A stretch of 64,000 nt of DNA from Theristus sp. LFF4_11 (taxonomy: Eukaryota; Nematoda; Chromadorea; Monhysterida; Xyalidae): NCBI GenBank assembly GCA_030248135.1, contig JASANC010000384.1, positions 1 to 64,000 of the forward strand. Direction: 5' to 3'. Of the stretch, positions 24,275-35,227 are shown one piece after another (the stretch's first letter is position 1; each line of letters starts with the position of its first letter). A program made the translations under genes and the position numbers. The notes beneath the pieces were generated by a model. The model made no database searches. It was not told where the DNA came from and saw nothing but the letters and a program-made list of their open reading frames with translations.

Positions 24275-26125
24275 GTGTCAACACGCGCTGGTGGATCATG
24301 AGCATGAGCATGCCGATGCCCGTGCGCGTGCGTTTTAGAAGCGCCGCCAGGCGTCGGCGTCCACAACAAGTACCGTGGGCGAGGGGGGGGGGGGGGTACA
24401 CCCCCCCCAGAGCACCAGAGACCGTCGGGTGGGGGGGGGGCGGGGGGGGGGGGGGGCACCGTGCCCCCCCCCCAAAAACCGGCCCCCCCCCCCCCCCCCC
24501 ATCGGACCCCCCCCCTCGAAAATTTGGCCGACACCCCCCCCCCCCCCACACCCCCCCATGAAATTTTGTCTGGCGGAGACCCCCCCCCCAAAATTTTCCG
24601 TACACCCTAAAAATTTTTTCGAAAATCATGATTTTTTGTCCATAAAGTCCATAATATAAGCTGAATATATGATAACTTGACCATCTTCATTGTAATTTCA
24701 ACGATTTTGCAGCAAAATTTAGCGTTTTTCCTTCAAAATTTAAGTGAAAAATTATCATGGGGGGGTGGGGGGGTGGACCCCCGGCCCCCCCCCACAGAAA
24801 ATTTTGAAAAAATGCACCACAATGAAAAAATGGGGGTCCCACCATAGTTGTTCCAGACTCCAGAGCCGAGGGGTTGGGGGGGGGGCCGATATAGATAGCT
24901 GGAGCATAGTTGTTCCAGAGCCGAGGGGTTGGGGGGGGGGGCCGATATAGATAGCTGGAGCAAATTTTCTAGATGGATAGATAGCTGGAAAATTTTGGGG
25001 GGGGGGGCCGGGGGGGGGGGGGGCATGTGCCTTTGGGGGGGGGCCGGTCAAAATTTTGAAATTTGATAGATAGATAGATAGCTAAAACGCTAAAAAAACT
25101 ATAAAAACAACAAAATAATGCTAAAAATACACTAAAAATCAAGTATAAACGCGTATTTTACCTAAAATTGGCGAAAATTTCAAGAATTACGAGCAAAAAT
25201 GGTCAATTTTGGTCAAAAATTGACTCATTTTATGTCTTCGAAGACAAAAATTTTCAGATAGATAGCTGGCTGAGAAAATTTTTTAGATAGATAATAGCTG
25301 AGCCGAAAAAACCTGTTTGATAGAGATAGATTCGAAAATTTTTTGGGGGGGGGCCGGCCCCCCCCAGGCCCCCCCCCCTAGAACAACTATGAGCTGGAGC
25401 AAATTTTCTAGATAGATAGATAGCTGGGAAATTTTGGGGGGGGGCCACGGGGGGGGCCATGTGACTTTGGGGGGGGGGGCCGGTCAAAATTTTGAAATTT
25501 GATAGATAGATAGCTAAAACGATAAAAAGCTATAAAAACAGCAAAATAATGCTAAAAATACACTAAAAATCAACTATAAGCGCGTATTTTACCTAAAATT
25601 AGCGAAATTTTCAAGAATTACGAGCAAAAATGGTCAATTTTGCTCAAAAATTGACTCATTTTATGTCCTCGAAGACAAAAATTTTCAGATAGATAGCTGG
25701 CTGAGAAATTTTTTTAGATAGATAATAGCTGAGCCGAAAAAACCTGTTTGATAGAGATAGATTCGAAATTTTTGGGGGGGGGGGCCCGGCCGCCCCCCCC
25801 AGCCCCCCCCTAGAACAACTATGGGTCCCACGTTACCATAGGTTGGACCCCCCCCCTCACTTTTTGGTCGGCACCCCCCCACGGCACCATACCCCCCCCC
25901 CCTTCGAAAATTGTTTTGGGCCCACGGTACTGTCCACAACTAGGGTTTGGGAAAAAATTCCGGATTTTTTTATTTAAAAAATTTCTTTAATTTTTTACAA
26001 GTTAGGTTTGTTCGAAGCCAAATTTTCGAGGGGGGTCCGATGCGTAATGCTTCTTTATTCAAAACGCACGCGCACATGTTTCAGTATGCTCATGCTCATC
26101 ATCCACTAGCGCAGCGCGCACGCTC
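24275..26125. repeat. G/C-run repeat block bounded by an inverted repeat
   Basis: The block consists of runs of 8 to 17 G or C separated by short fixed AT-rich cassettes. Two cassettes of about 430 bp (25040-25480 and 25480-25920) are near-identical and contain GATAGATAGATAGCT. The outer ends are inverted: GGATCATGAGCATGAGCATG near 24294 is matched on the other strand near 26080, as is GTGCGCGTGCGTTTT. The many open frames rich in Pro and Gly are artefacts of the homopolymers. Related blocks lie at 30965-31060, 32395-34700, 49191-49265 and 50760-50995. Confidence 0.7.
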
Positions 26126-26977
26126 CGCACCTTGTCATTACACACGCTCCGAGCTTGCGTGATTAAGGAAAATGCCAAACGTCCCAAACAATCACGAAAC
26201 ACGACAAGGAGTGCTGAAATTGAATTGAAACATTTTTTTGACTGAAATGAGGAATGAAAATATGAAACCGAACGCTTTTCAAATCTAATCAGGCTTTTAT
26301 GTTCATTTTGTTCATCTATTCAATCAGTTCATTGATTCATCTTAACGATTAAAATTCTATTCGAAGAAGCCTTTTGGCCAATTCGTCCCAATCCAATTTT
26401 CCGTTGATCGGCTCTCTGCACGTATAGTTTTGTGTCCGAAACAACATCGTCGTCCTTTGTTTGTTTCGGTTTATTCATTTTCTAATCGCTTTTTCTCATT
26501 CGAGAGCATGGTGAAAATGGTTTTCAGGTCACCAGTTTATCAGACTCTTAAATTTGGACAAATCATTCTTGTGAAATCACCAGCGAAACAATTTACCAGT
26601 ATGGTAGTTGGCAAAGTCAACCAGTATAAAACAACAGAAAAAATCCGAAACACACCTAACAAACAAACAAACAAACAATCGAAACGTAAACAGGTTGCTT
26701 AGCAACAAGTAAGAAGCAGCATAGCACCATTTGACTAAATCTGTTCAACTGCAACAATAACAAAAGTACGATAGGTGAACATCAGGTCCAAACCAAGCAA
26801 ACATTCTGCAACAAACCGGAAAACCTGTTGTTTGTTCAATTAATGAAACCAATCACACAATGTCGCAGGAGAGACTTCCAATTTTCCGCCACCGAACTCT
26901 GTTTGCCCTTCTGTTGTCTGCGTTTCGCCCCTTTCGCCCGTTTATTGCCCCCGGACGGCTCCTGATTCGGATCGTTT
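26126..26977. other. Intergenic, no gene seen
   Basis: AT-rich sequence. One 90-aa open frame on the plus strand (26430-26702) has Lys/Asn/Thr-rich composition and no recognisable motif, so I do not call it a gene. Confidence 0.5.
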
Positions 26978-27241
26978 TCAGAAACGACCACCACCATTGC
27001 ATGGACACTTTTGTTTTAGATGCGCAAACAGCTTTGTCCGAGACGCAAACGACGCTCCGCAAGTGCGACACTTATCCGAGACTGCGAATGGATCGGGCGG
27101 CGGCGGCGGCGGGCCGGTGTGTTTTTGGCTGGAGGACACTGTTGGTTTCACGTCTGTGTCGCCGTTCAAAGTGGCCATGTTCACTTGTTTGGTTGAATCG
27201 TTTTTTGAGGTACCATTCAAGTTCAGCTTCATTTCGTGCAC
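26978..27241 (-). CDS. C2H2 zinc-finger terminal exon, possibly DNAJC21/JJJ1-like (partial)
   Basis: On the minus strand an open frame ends in DKCRTCGASFASRTKLFAHL followed by a Lys/Cys tail and a stop at 26978. One CxxC...H zinc finger with SRxKLFxHLK is typical of the C-terminal finger of the DNAJC21/JJJ1 co-chaperones of cytosolic ribosome biogenesis. The preceding residues are a Pro run after KHTGP. Just upstream, 27241-27600 encodes acidic (DDNDEEEED) and basic (KKRQRKK) segments in different frames; this fits further exons of the same gene but I could not join them. No J domain (HPD motif) was found, so the 5' part is missing, very distant, or the identification is wrong. Confidence 0.35.
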   Translation of the reverse strand: MHEMKLNLNGTSKNDSTKQVNMATLNGDTDVKPTVSSSQKHTGPPPPPPDPFAVSDKCRTCGASFASRTKLFAHLKQKCPCNGGGRF

Positions 27242-27765
27242 TATCGCTCCAGAACCGCAGCCGAGTCTTCTTCTTCTTCGTCGTTGTCATCTAATTGCGC
27301 GGCATTTTTGTCATTTTGTGTTTTACCGTTTGTTTCATCTGATGATAAATCTCGTTCCCGGTCTGAGTCGGAGCTGGAAGACGGTGCGCTGTGGTTGTTT
27401 CTTGCGCTGCCGTTTTTTTGCATTTCTGCCCGGCTGCGGTGGCCTGTAGAGTCGAGTACCCAGAGTTTTTCCTTTATTCTTCGCCTCTTTCCAACAAAAC
27501 TTGAGCATTTTTATCCAACCTGGAGTTTCCGTTCTGCGTTTCGCCCACGTCGTCGTCGTCATTGTCATCCTTAGCGACGGCGACGTCGGCGGCAAGCGCA
27601 AGAAACTCCCTTGTCTGCGCTGACAAATTCAGTTTCGCTATTCAACTGAACAATGCAGGCTGCGCGCGAGCACGCCACAACCGTAATCTAGCTCTCGCAA
27701 GCGGGTCAACCTGTGGTCAGTTCTATAAAAGTGAATAGTGTTTGAAAAGTAAACATTTTTACTTC

Positions 27766-28193
27766 AGGTGTTCCAAAAGTTGTTTTTTGACAAATTCTGG
27801 AAAAATATTTGAGACGTGAGCTTCAAATCAACCAAGTTGTAAGATGGTTCTCTGCATTTAGGAGTGGCCAACATCATATGCAGAAGAGGGGTGGCCTCAT
27901 CAGTGATGTGCCCCTCTTGAACCACTTGAGATAAAAAAAACTTGTGCAATAGCTTATTCACAGAAAATACAATCATCAAACTGAGTAAAATAAATAAATC
28001 AGAACTCATTATGGACTTGTTAAACTGCTCCTACTTTTAGTTGAAAAAGCAGATCAAATCACCAATAAAGACAAACAGTTTTGCGTCGAAATTAGAAATA
28101 TCAATTCAATCAATGGGAAGCTTCAGTCAAAGATGATTTTGGGGTTCCAGCATTCAACTGGAATTTGTCAAGGTCCAAATTTTGGAACACCCT
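27766..28193. mobile_element. MITE with CAGG(G)TGTTCCAAAA ends
   Basis: The left tip CAGGTGTTCCAAAAGTTG near 27766 is mirrored by TTTTGGAACACCCTG ending near 28193. The interior of about 400 bp has no transposase frame. It is a non-autonomous inverted-repeat element of undetermined superfamily. Confidence 0.5.
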
Positions 28194-28400
28194 GGAATAG
28201 AACTATTCAATTTTCAAGCACTATTAACTTTTATAGAACTGACCACTGGTAATCTGAAAGACTGAAGCATGTGATACAATTGTGCAATTTCACTACAAAT
28301 TTTAACGCAGAACTGGAATGTTGCGTCTGAAAACACAAAAGGCTTAGTTAACCAAATAAACATGCACGCACAATTGCTCAATGTTGTGTTCGAATCATAC

Positions 28401-28666
28401 CCGTGCGACGGTGTGGGGTACCAATGTGCGCAGCCCTCAAAACCGGTGTGCAGCCCGGAAGAAATTTTTGCGGCGGCATTTTGGCGACACCGGTTTGAGG
28501 GCTGTGTACCATTCTGAGAGCTCGGCACTATTTTGAGGGCTGTGAACCATTTGCAAGGCAGCCGGTCCCGGTGTAATGAATCAAATCTCGCAGTTTGTTC
28601 TGGCGGCCTGCACACCGGTTTGAGGGTTGCGCACATCGGTACCCCACACCGTCGCGCGGGCATGGT
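28401..28666. mobile_element. Short MITE with ~57-bp near-perfect inverted ends
   Basis: The segment near 28403-28460 (starting CGTGCGACGGTGTGGGGTAC) is nearly the reverse complement of 28605-28663. The inner part repeats the TTTGAGGGCTG motif several times. No open frame of a transposase exists. The sequence is much GC-richer than its AT-rich surroundings. Confidence 0.7.
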
Positions 28667-29122
28667 TCTAATCTCCAATCGAATCGCAGCACAATCTCGG
28701 TGATTTGCAAGACCACAACTCAATCAGCTTGATTTACGACTTTATGCATTACCATTGTGTGTAGTGTGTGAACTGTCAGTGAATGAAGGACTACGGCTAA
28801 TAAGCTGCTGAAATTCCATTGACTCAATAATTGTCGGTCGTCCGTGAAACGAACTGTCAGCTCCCCATGGTCGTCTTTCGCTGTCATTTCTGAAAAATTT
28901 CCAAATCAGCTTAACAAAACAACAAAGCATAGAACGAAAACATAAAAACTTCACTATCCGTCAGCATTTCCAGCGCCCATGTTGGATGTCGATGGATGGA
29001 ATGTCTGCGTCGGGAATGAAGACGACGTCATGACGACACTGGAGGACCAATTGATGCATCTGCGAACTGCTAGTTTTCTGAATCTGATACGTGATGACGT
29101 CCACATCAGGATCAGACACGGA

Positions 29123-29930
29123 CTAAAAATAGAGAAGGCACCATTCGATTGGTGATATAATCGCTTTTTCCGAAACAACGAAAACTATCAATGTTTGGTT
29201 CAATTCAATCAGTTGACGTCGAGTCGAGTTTCGTCAGTTTGGTTTTGAATTCGATCAAAATCTATATTATTAAATTTACAAAGTGTCTGTGCGTGTGTGC
29301 GTGTGTGGCACTTTTTTGCAATTTGAATTGGCGCCCATTTTTGCTATTTAAGAAAACTCCATCTCAATTTCCTTAACCTATTTTTTTATTAACACCAGTT
29401 GAGATTGTTTTCTCAAAACGTCGCTCTTCATAGCTGCAGTCATCATGATACTCTTTGGTCAACAGAGACAGTTCAGCGCAGCATAGGTAAATGGAAGCGT
29501 GGCTGATCAAAACTTGATGATCGACTGGGAAAGATGTAACAAAACCGTCTTTGAAAAAAGTTTGAACTTTTTTGTTTTTAAAAATCGGGTTGCAAAACGC
29601 ACATCGACATCGGCATTGCAAGTTGCACTTTGGGTTCAAAACAAGTAAATTTCATTGAAATTGATACTCCATGTTTCATTTTCAAATTGATACTCCGTGG
29701 TTATGAGCGATAATTTCAACGTAACGCACGATGGGCAACTGGCAATTTTTGCTGCTCAAAACTTGACGAGCGACTGCGAAAGATGTAACAAAACTGCCTC
29801 TGAAAAAAGTTAGTTTTTTAATTGGGTCGAAATGGTATTTACCATTCATTTTCACTTTGCAACATGTTTGGGTCATGTTGGGGTGAACGGGTAAAAAGAA
29901 CCAAAACTGCAAAACGAAATTATAAACGTC
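29123..29930. other. Non-coding stretch with two diverged ~100-bp copies
   Basis: 29500-29640 and 29740-29860 share a segment (on the plus strand GCTC/GATC-AAAACTTGA ... GACTG(G/C)GAAAGATGTAACAAAAC). No gene is supported. Confidence 0.4.
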
Positions 29931-29934
29931 ACTT

Positions 29935-30525
29935 TTTTGTTTCTTCTATGCATGTTCACTTTACAAAAAAGGCTTAGCTTATGTTAGGGTCACCGGGTAA
30001 AAGAAGCATTAGCTTTTTAAAACGGGTATTTTTTATGAAAAAACGTTGATTTTTATATTTTTTATTCAATCTTACTTAACTTACAAAAAGGCTTGACTTA
30101 GGTTAGGGTGAACGTTAAAAATAGCAAAATCATTAACTTCGCATTTTCACTTTGCAAAAAGGCTTGGCTTAGGTAAACGGGTAAAAGAAGCATTAGCTTT
30201 TTAAATCGGGTAATTGTAAAAAACGTTAATTTTTATGTTTTTTATTCAATCTTACTTTACATACAAAAAGGCTTGACTTAGGTTAGGGTGAACGGGTAAA
30301 AAATGGCAGAATCATAAACTTCGCATTTTCACTTTACAAAAAAGGCTTGGCTTAGGTAAACGGGTAAAAAAGCATTAGCTTTTTAAAACGGGTAAATTAA
30401 AAAACGTTAGTTTTTATATTTTTTTATTCAATTTTACTTCACTTACAAAAAGGCTTGCCTTCGGTTAGGGTGAACGGGTAAAAATAGCAAAATCATAAAC
30501 TTCGCATTTTTTATTTATTTAAATA
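29935..30525. repeat. Tandem repeat, ~180-bp unit
   Basis: The block AAAAAGGCTTG(A/C)CTT(A/C)GGTTAGGGTGAACG occurs near 30084, 30264 and 30444, a spacing of 180 bases. A less complete unit precedes it. Each unit has a second half with AAAGGCTTGGCTTAGGTAAACGGG. The motif recalls telomere-like TTAGG runs, but it is not a uniform hexamer array. Confidence 0.75.
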
Positions 30526-31060
30526 CATTAAAAAATATTGTATTGTAGGCGACTTCACGGCAGCACAAGGAAAATTTTCTTCAGGGTTATTATTCAGTAA
30601 ACGTTACTGTTTTTTCTTTCTAAGTCAATGCCACTTCACCAAAAAGGCTTGGCATTGATTAAGCCACATACGCTCGGGTCAATAGGCTAGTCAAAATAAA
30701 AAACAGTCGTCCGTCCATCACTTGGTCTCTCTTTTTCTCTCTGACTGAACCCTACCCGTAACCCGTTCCATTCCCCGCCCAGTCGCCATCGTCATATCAT
30801 TCTCATCTCAGTCTACTGCCAGCTTCATCTTCATCTCCATTTGTGGCGCGTTGGTTCTTTCTTTCTTTCGGCTAAAATGTTCCCAAACAATTGCAAATCA
30901 AGCAAAATGCAAACATTTTTCCAAAACGTCTTTAAAAGCGCGTTTTATTTCACGCTTTTTGAATAAAGTAGGCAAACCGGTCCGATGGGGGTTTTGGGGT
31001 GCCCGGTTTTGGGGGGAGGGTGGCACGGTGACCCCCCCCCTCTAAAATTAGGCAAACACC

Positions 31061-31755
31061 TAGGGTTGTTAAACAAAAATCAAAAAAATTTTTTTTAAAG
31101 TGATTAAAAAAACAAAAATGCCGATTTCTTTTTTTAATTCGAAAATTTTTTCTCTAATATGCTCTGAAAACCTCAATTTTGGCACAATTTTTCGAAAGTT
31201 CAACAAAAATTTTCTTTGATATTACCTCGTAAAACCTTTAGCAGTCGATTTTGGACCGTTTTACCGACTGATTTCAGGCTTATACAACATCTGTGATGAA
31301 GTTTTTGAGCGTCCCAAAGGTTGGCTTACCATTTCCGATGCAGATAAGCTGACGATTCGCCTCGCAATCTATTTTGAGCGTCCAAGCTGCTCCGTTTGCA
31401 ATCGTTACGTTGTCTGGTTGCCGTTTCGTGTCCTGCCGTCGCGACACATCAGATTTGATCGAATTTCAAGCCGGTATGTGTATTTTCACTTGGGCTGGGT
31501 ACAATAAGTGACGTTTTGGGGGTCAAAACACTAGAAGAGGCATGGTAACGGTTTGGAAAAGGGGTAATTGAGGTCACCAAACCAAAATCTCCAAAGTTCC
31601 GCCATACGGGAGTCATTCCGGAGGCGCTTGCATATCATATGTGGTTCTTCGAACTCCCTGATTGATTTAGCACAACTTTGATTTTTGAAATTTTTTTTTA
31701 ATTTTTCTTTAAAAAAAAACAAAAATGACGATTTTTGTTTTTTTTAACAACCCTA
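31061..31755. mobile_element. hAT-type MITE, copy 1, with 8-bp target duplication
   Basis: The ends are TAGGGTTGTTAAACAAAAAT and its mirror ...TTTTTTAACAACCCTA. The 8-bp flank CAAACACC is present on both sides (31053-31060 and 31756-31763), the duplication length of hAT elements. The 695-bp interior has no transposase frame. It split a G-run repeat whose intact form (CAAACACCCCCCCCTC on the opposite strand) is visible near 32840. Two more copies lie at 49274 and 50999. Confidence 0.8.
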
Positions 31756-32394
31756 CAAACACCCCCCTCACCAGAGGTCCCGCTTTCGCTACTGTTTCTC
31801 ATCATAAGCCGCCTGCGCCGCCGCCTCCTTTCTCAGTCTCGCCAATGTCGTCGCCATCTCCAACAAAAATGCAGATTCAAAAAGATCGAAAATGCTCTGA
31901 AATGAAATATGCTCTGAAAACCTCATTTTTGGCACAATTTTTTGAAAGTTCAACAAACATTTTATTGAGGGGCTTCACAAATAGCCACCTTGCTGCTGCT
32001 GCTGCTGGTGCTGGTTGTTTTTTACGAAAAAATGTTCGTGACCTTTGCTAACTTTTCAGAAACTTTCGCTCTGTTTGTTCAATGTCCTTCAAGCATCGGC
32101 GTCTTTCGTCAGCTACCGTAAACCAATTTTGAATTCCCGCGTATCTGTAAAATTTATTCTGGGGTTGGCGACCTAAAATGAGACAAAAAGAAGTTTTTTC
32201 AATCTATTTCTATGAAAATGGGATTGGATTGGGATTGCTGACAGCTTACTTAACCGCCAAAAACAAATTTCTAAAAACTGCGGCGTGTTTATTTCTTGCG
32301 GCGTATTTCCTATTTGCCGTTTGGATTTTGTTGCGGCGCATTTTGGCATGCGGCGTGCTTCCCTTGCGGCGCATTTTGGCCGTGCGGCGTGTTT

Positions 32395-34700
32395 TGTTTT
32401 CATCCCCCCACCCGACGGTCTCTGGTGGTGCTCTGGGGGGTGTACCCCCCCCACCCCCCCCGCCCACGGTACTGCCCCCAAGGCCCAGGCGTGGGCCAGG
32501 GCCAGGGGGGGTGCACTATTGTAGAAAAATTTCTGGGGGGGTGCGCACACCCCCCACCCCACCCATGATATTTTTTCGTTTAAATTTTGAAGGAAAAACG
32601 CTAAATTTTGCTGCAAAACCTTTGAAATTACAATGCAGAATATCAAGTTATCATATATTCAGCTTATATCATAGACTTTAGAGACAAAAAATCATGATTT
32701 TTGAGCAAAAGTTCATGATTTTTGGGTGGTCCGAGAAAATTTTTGGGGGTGTCACTGTTACTTAGGTCCATCTGTGGGGGGGTGTCTAGCAAATTTCGAG
32801 GGGGGGTGTGGAGCGAAAGCGGGACCTCGGGTGAGGGGGGGGGTGTTTGCTTAATTTTAGAGGGGGGGTCAGGTGCCTTCTCGGTGAGGGGGGGGGGTGT
32901 GCACGGGCAGCAAATTTTCCTGAGGAGGGAGGGGTGCACTGGCAGAAAAATTTCGTGAGGGGGGGTGTGCACGGGATCGCACGGGTAATACCAAATTTTT
33001 GCCTTATAAAAACACAGAAATTCTTGTAAAATACAGAATCTTTTGTGCAAACAAGCTGCTTGTTTGGTCAGAAACAACAAAATCTATGCAGGGACAGACA
33101 CAAACGTCAAGAAAAATGCAAAAATTACGGTATTTTTTAAAAAAATTGAGATGAGATTGACCACCGTGAGGGGGTGTGCGATCCCGTGTTTTCTCGCGGA
33201 GGAGGGTGGGGGGAGTCTAGTACCCGTGTCGAGGTAAAGGGGGGAGGGGGGTACACGGGTATCTGCCCGTGCACGGCCAGGATTTTCGGCTGAGGGGGGA
33301 GGGGTGGACCCCCCACCCCCCCCGCACTCCCACCCCCCCCCCCGCACTTTCGCTACTGGGGGTGGGTGTCGCGTGACCCCCCCCCACCCCCCCAGTACCG
33401 TGGGCGAGGGGGGGAGTGGGGGGTACACCCCTTCAGAGCACCAGAGACCGTCGGGTGGGAGGGGGGGGGGGGGGGGGCACCGTGCCACCCCCCTAAAACC
33501 GGGCATCCCCCCCCCCATCGGACCCCCCCTCGAAAATTTGGCCGACACCCCCCACACCCCCCATGAAATTTTGTCTGGCGGAGACCCCCACCCCCAAAAT
33601 TTTCCGTACACCCTAAAAATTTTTTCGAAAATCATGATTTTTTGTCTATAAAGTCTATAATATAAGCTGAATATATGATAACTTGACCATCTTCATTGTA
33701 ATTTCAAAGATTTTGCAGCAAAATTTAGCGTTTTTCCTTCAAAATTTAAGCGAAAAAATATCATGGGGGGTGGGGGGGGGTGGACCCCCCCACAGAAAAT
33801 TTTGAAAAAATGCACCCCTCCCCATGGGTCCCCCATGGGGGGGGGTCCCACGTTACCATAGGTTGGACCCCCCCCCCTCACTTTTTTGTCGGCACCCCCC
33901 CACGGCACCATACCCCCCTTCGAAAATTGTTTTGGGCCCACGGTACTGACCCCCCCACGCGGAGGTCTCGGGTGCTCTGGGGGTGTACCCCCCCCCACCC
34001 CCCCTCGTCTTCGGTACTGTCACTGTCACTGTAACTTAGGTCCATGTAGGGGGAGGGTGGGTGGGGTGTCTGGCAACGAATTTTCAGAGCGAAGAGCAAA
34101 GTAGCGAAGCAGAAAAAAAAATTTCAATTTTTTGAAAAAAAAATCGGATTTAAAAAAACGAAATTTTTTTTTCAAACCTCCTCCTAACTCTAGGTGGGGC
34201 CCGGGGGAAGTCTAGTACCCGTGTCGAGGTAAAGGGGGAGGGGGGTACACGGGTATCTGCCCGTGCACGGGCAGGATTTTCGGCTGAGAGGGAGGGTGGA
34301 CATAGTTGTTCCAGAGCCGAGAGGTTGGGAGGGGGGGCGATATAAATACCTGGAGCAAATTTTCCAGATAGATAGCTGGAAAATTGGGGGGGGCGCGGGG
34401 GGGCATGTGACTTTGGGGGGGGGGGCGGTCAAAATAACAGGTCAACAGCAAAATAATGCTAAAAATACACTAAAAATCAAGTATAAGCGCGTATTTTACC
34501 TCAAATTAGCGAAATTTTCAAGAATTACGAGCAAAAATGGTTAATTTTGGTCAAAAATTGACTCATTTTATGTCTTCGAAGACAAACATTTTCAGATAGA
34601 TAGCTGACTGAGAATTTTTTTTGGATAGATAATAGCTGAGCCGAAAAAACCTGTCTGATAGAGATAGATTGGCCCCCTTAGAACAACTATGAGGGTGGAC
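32395..34700. repeat. G/C-run repeat block, partly inverted copies
   Basis: 32400-32760 is an inverted relative of 33390-33790 and of 24370-24770. The shared AT-rich cassette includes AAAATCATGATTTTT, CAAGTTATCATATATT and AAACGCTAAATTTTGCTGC. Between them lie runs of G with short spacers such as GGTGTGCACGGG. 34200-34680 repeats the GATAGATAGCTGGA cassette. Open frames here are products of the homopolymers. Confidence 0.7.
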
Positions 34701-35227
34701 CCCCTTTTTAAAGATCGGGCTTTTTTAAATTAAACAAATTTTACCTATCAAAACTGTACTTTCTTATGAATCTGAAAATGCGTTTAACATTTTTTGGATT
34801 TTGGCTTAAAATTTTGCGTGGACTTTGTTTCTGGCAGATTTTTGGACAATTTTCACTTTCAGGCTTGACTTTTTGTTTTTGGCAGATCAACAAGCAAAGT
34901 TCAGATACTGCCAAACACGCTTCAGCAATTAATTTCATGAGCTTGTTAATAGACTAGACAGCAACAAAACACAAAAATTGCGTTTCTGAGGTGAAGAAAA
35001 CTGCTTGTCACCTCTTGGCTGTTGCCGATTTGTCATCTCGAAGTGTTTAAACCTAGTAAGCACGTTAACAAACTTTAATAACCACACAAACATCAGTATT
35101 TTTATTTTTTTTCAAATCCCTGCTTGCTGTCTGAAACAAACCACCCCTCCAGTTTCAACCTTTTTCCTAATTTTATTTTTACTTTCGCCAATCATCGTGT
35201 CCACTCCTGTTGTCTCTGTTGTGCACA

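Noticed and set aside
24298..24659. Pro/Gly-rich open frames over the G/C runs on both strands
   Set aside because: They arise from homopolymer runs read as Pro or Gly, occur in every repeat copy and frame, and have no start context or domains.
28744..29122. Possible two-exon minus-strand gene (frames with FIPDADIPSIDI and DDHGELTVRFTDD)
   Set aside because: The frames look protein-like and have acceptor-like sites, but no in-phase join works, the plus strand is also open over the first segment, and no family is recognised.
29935..30525. Interstitial telomere array (TTAGG-like motifs)
   Set aside because: The motif occurs once or twice per 180-bp unit, not as a uniform hexamer run, so it is an ordinary satellite.
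32178..32681. 167-aa plus-strand open frame
   Set aside because: Half of it is G/C-run repeat shared with other loci; the rest lacks motifs.
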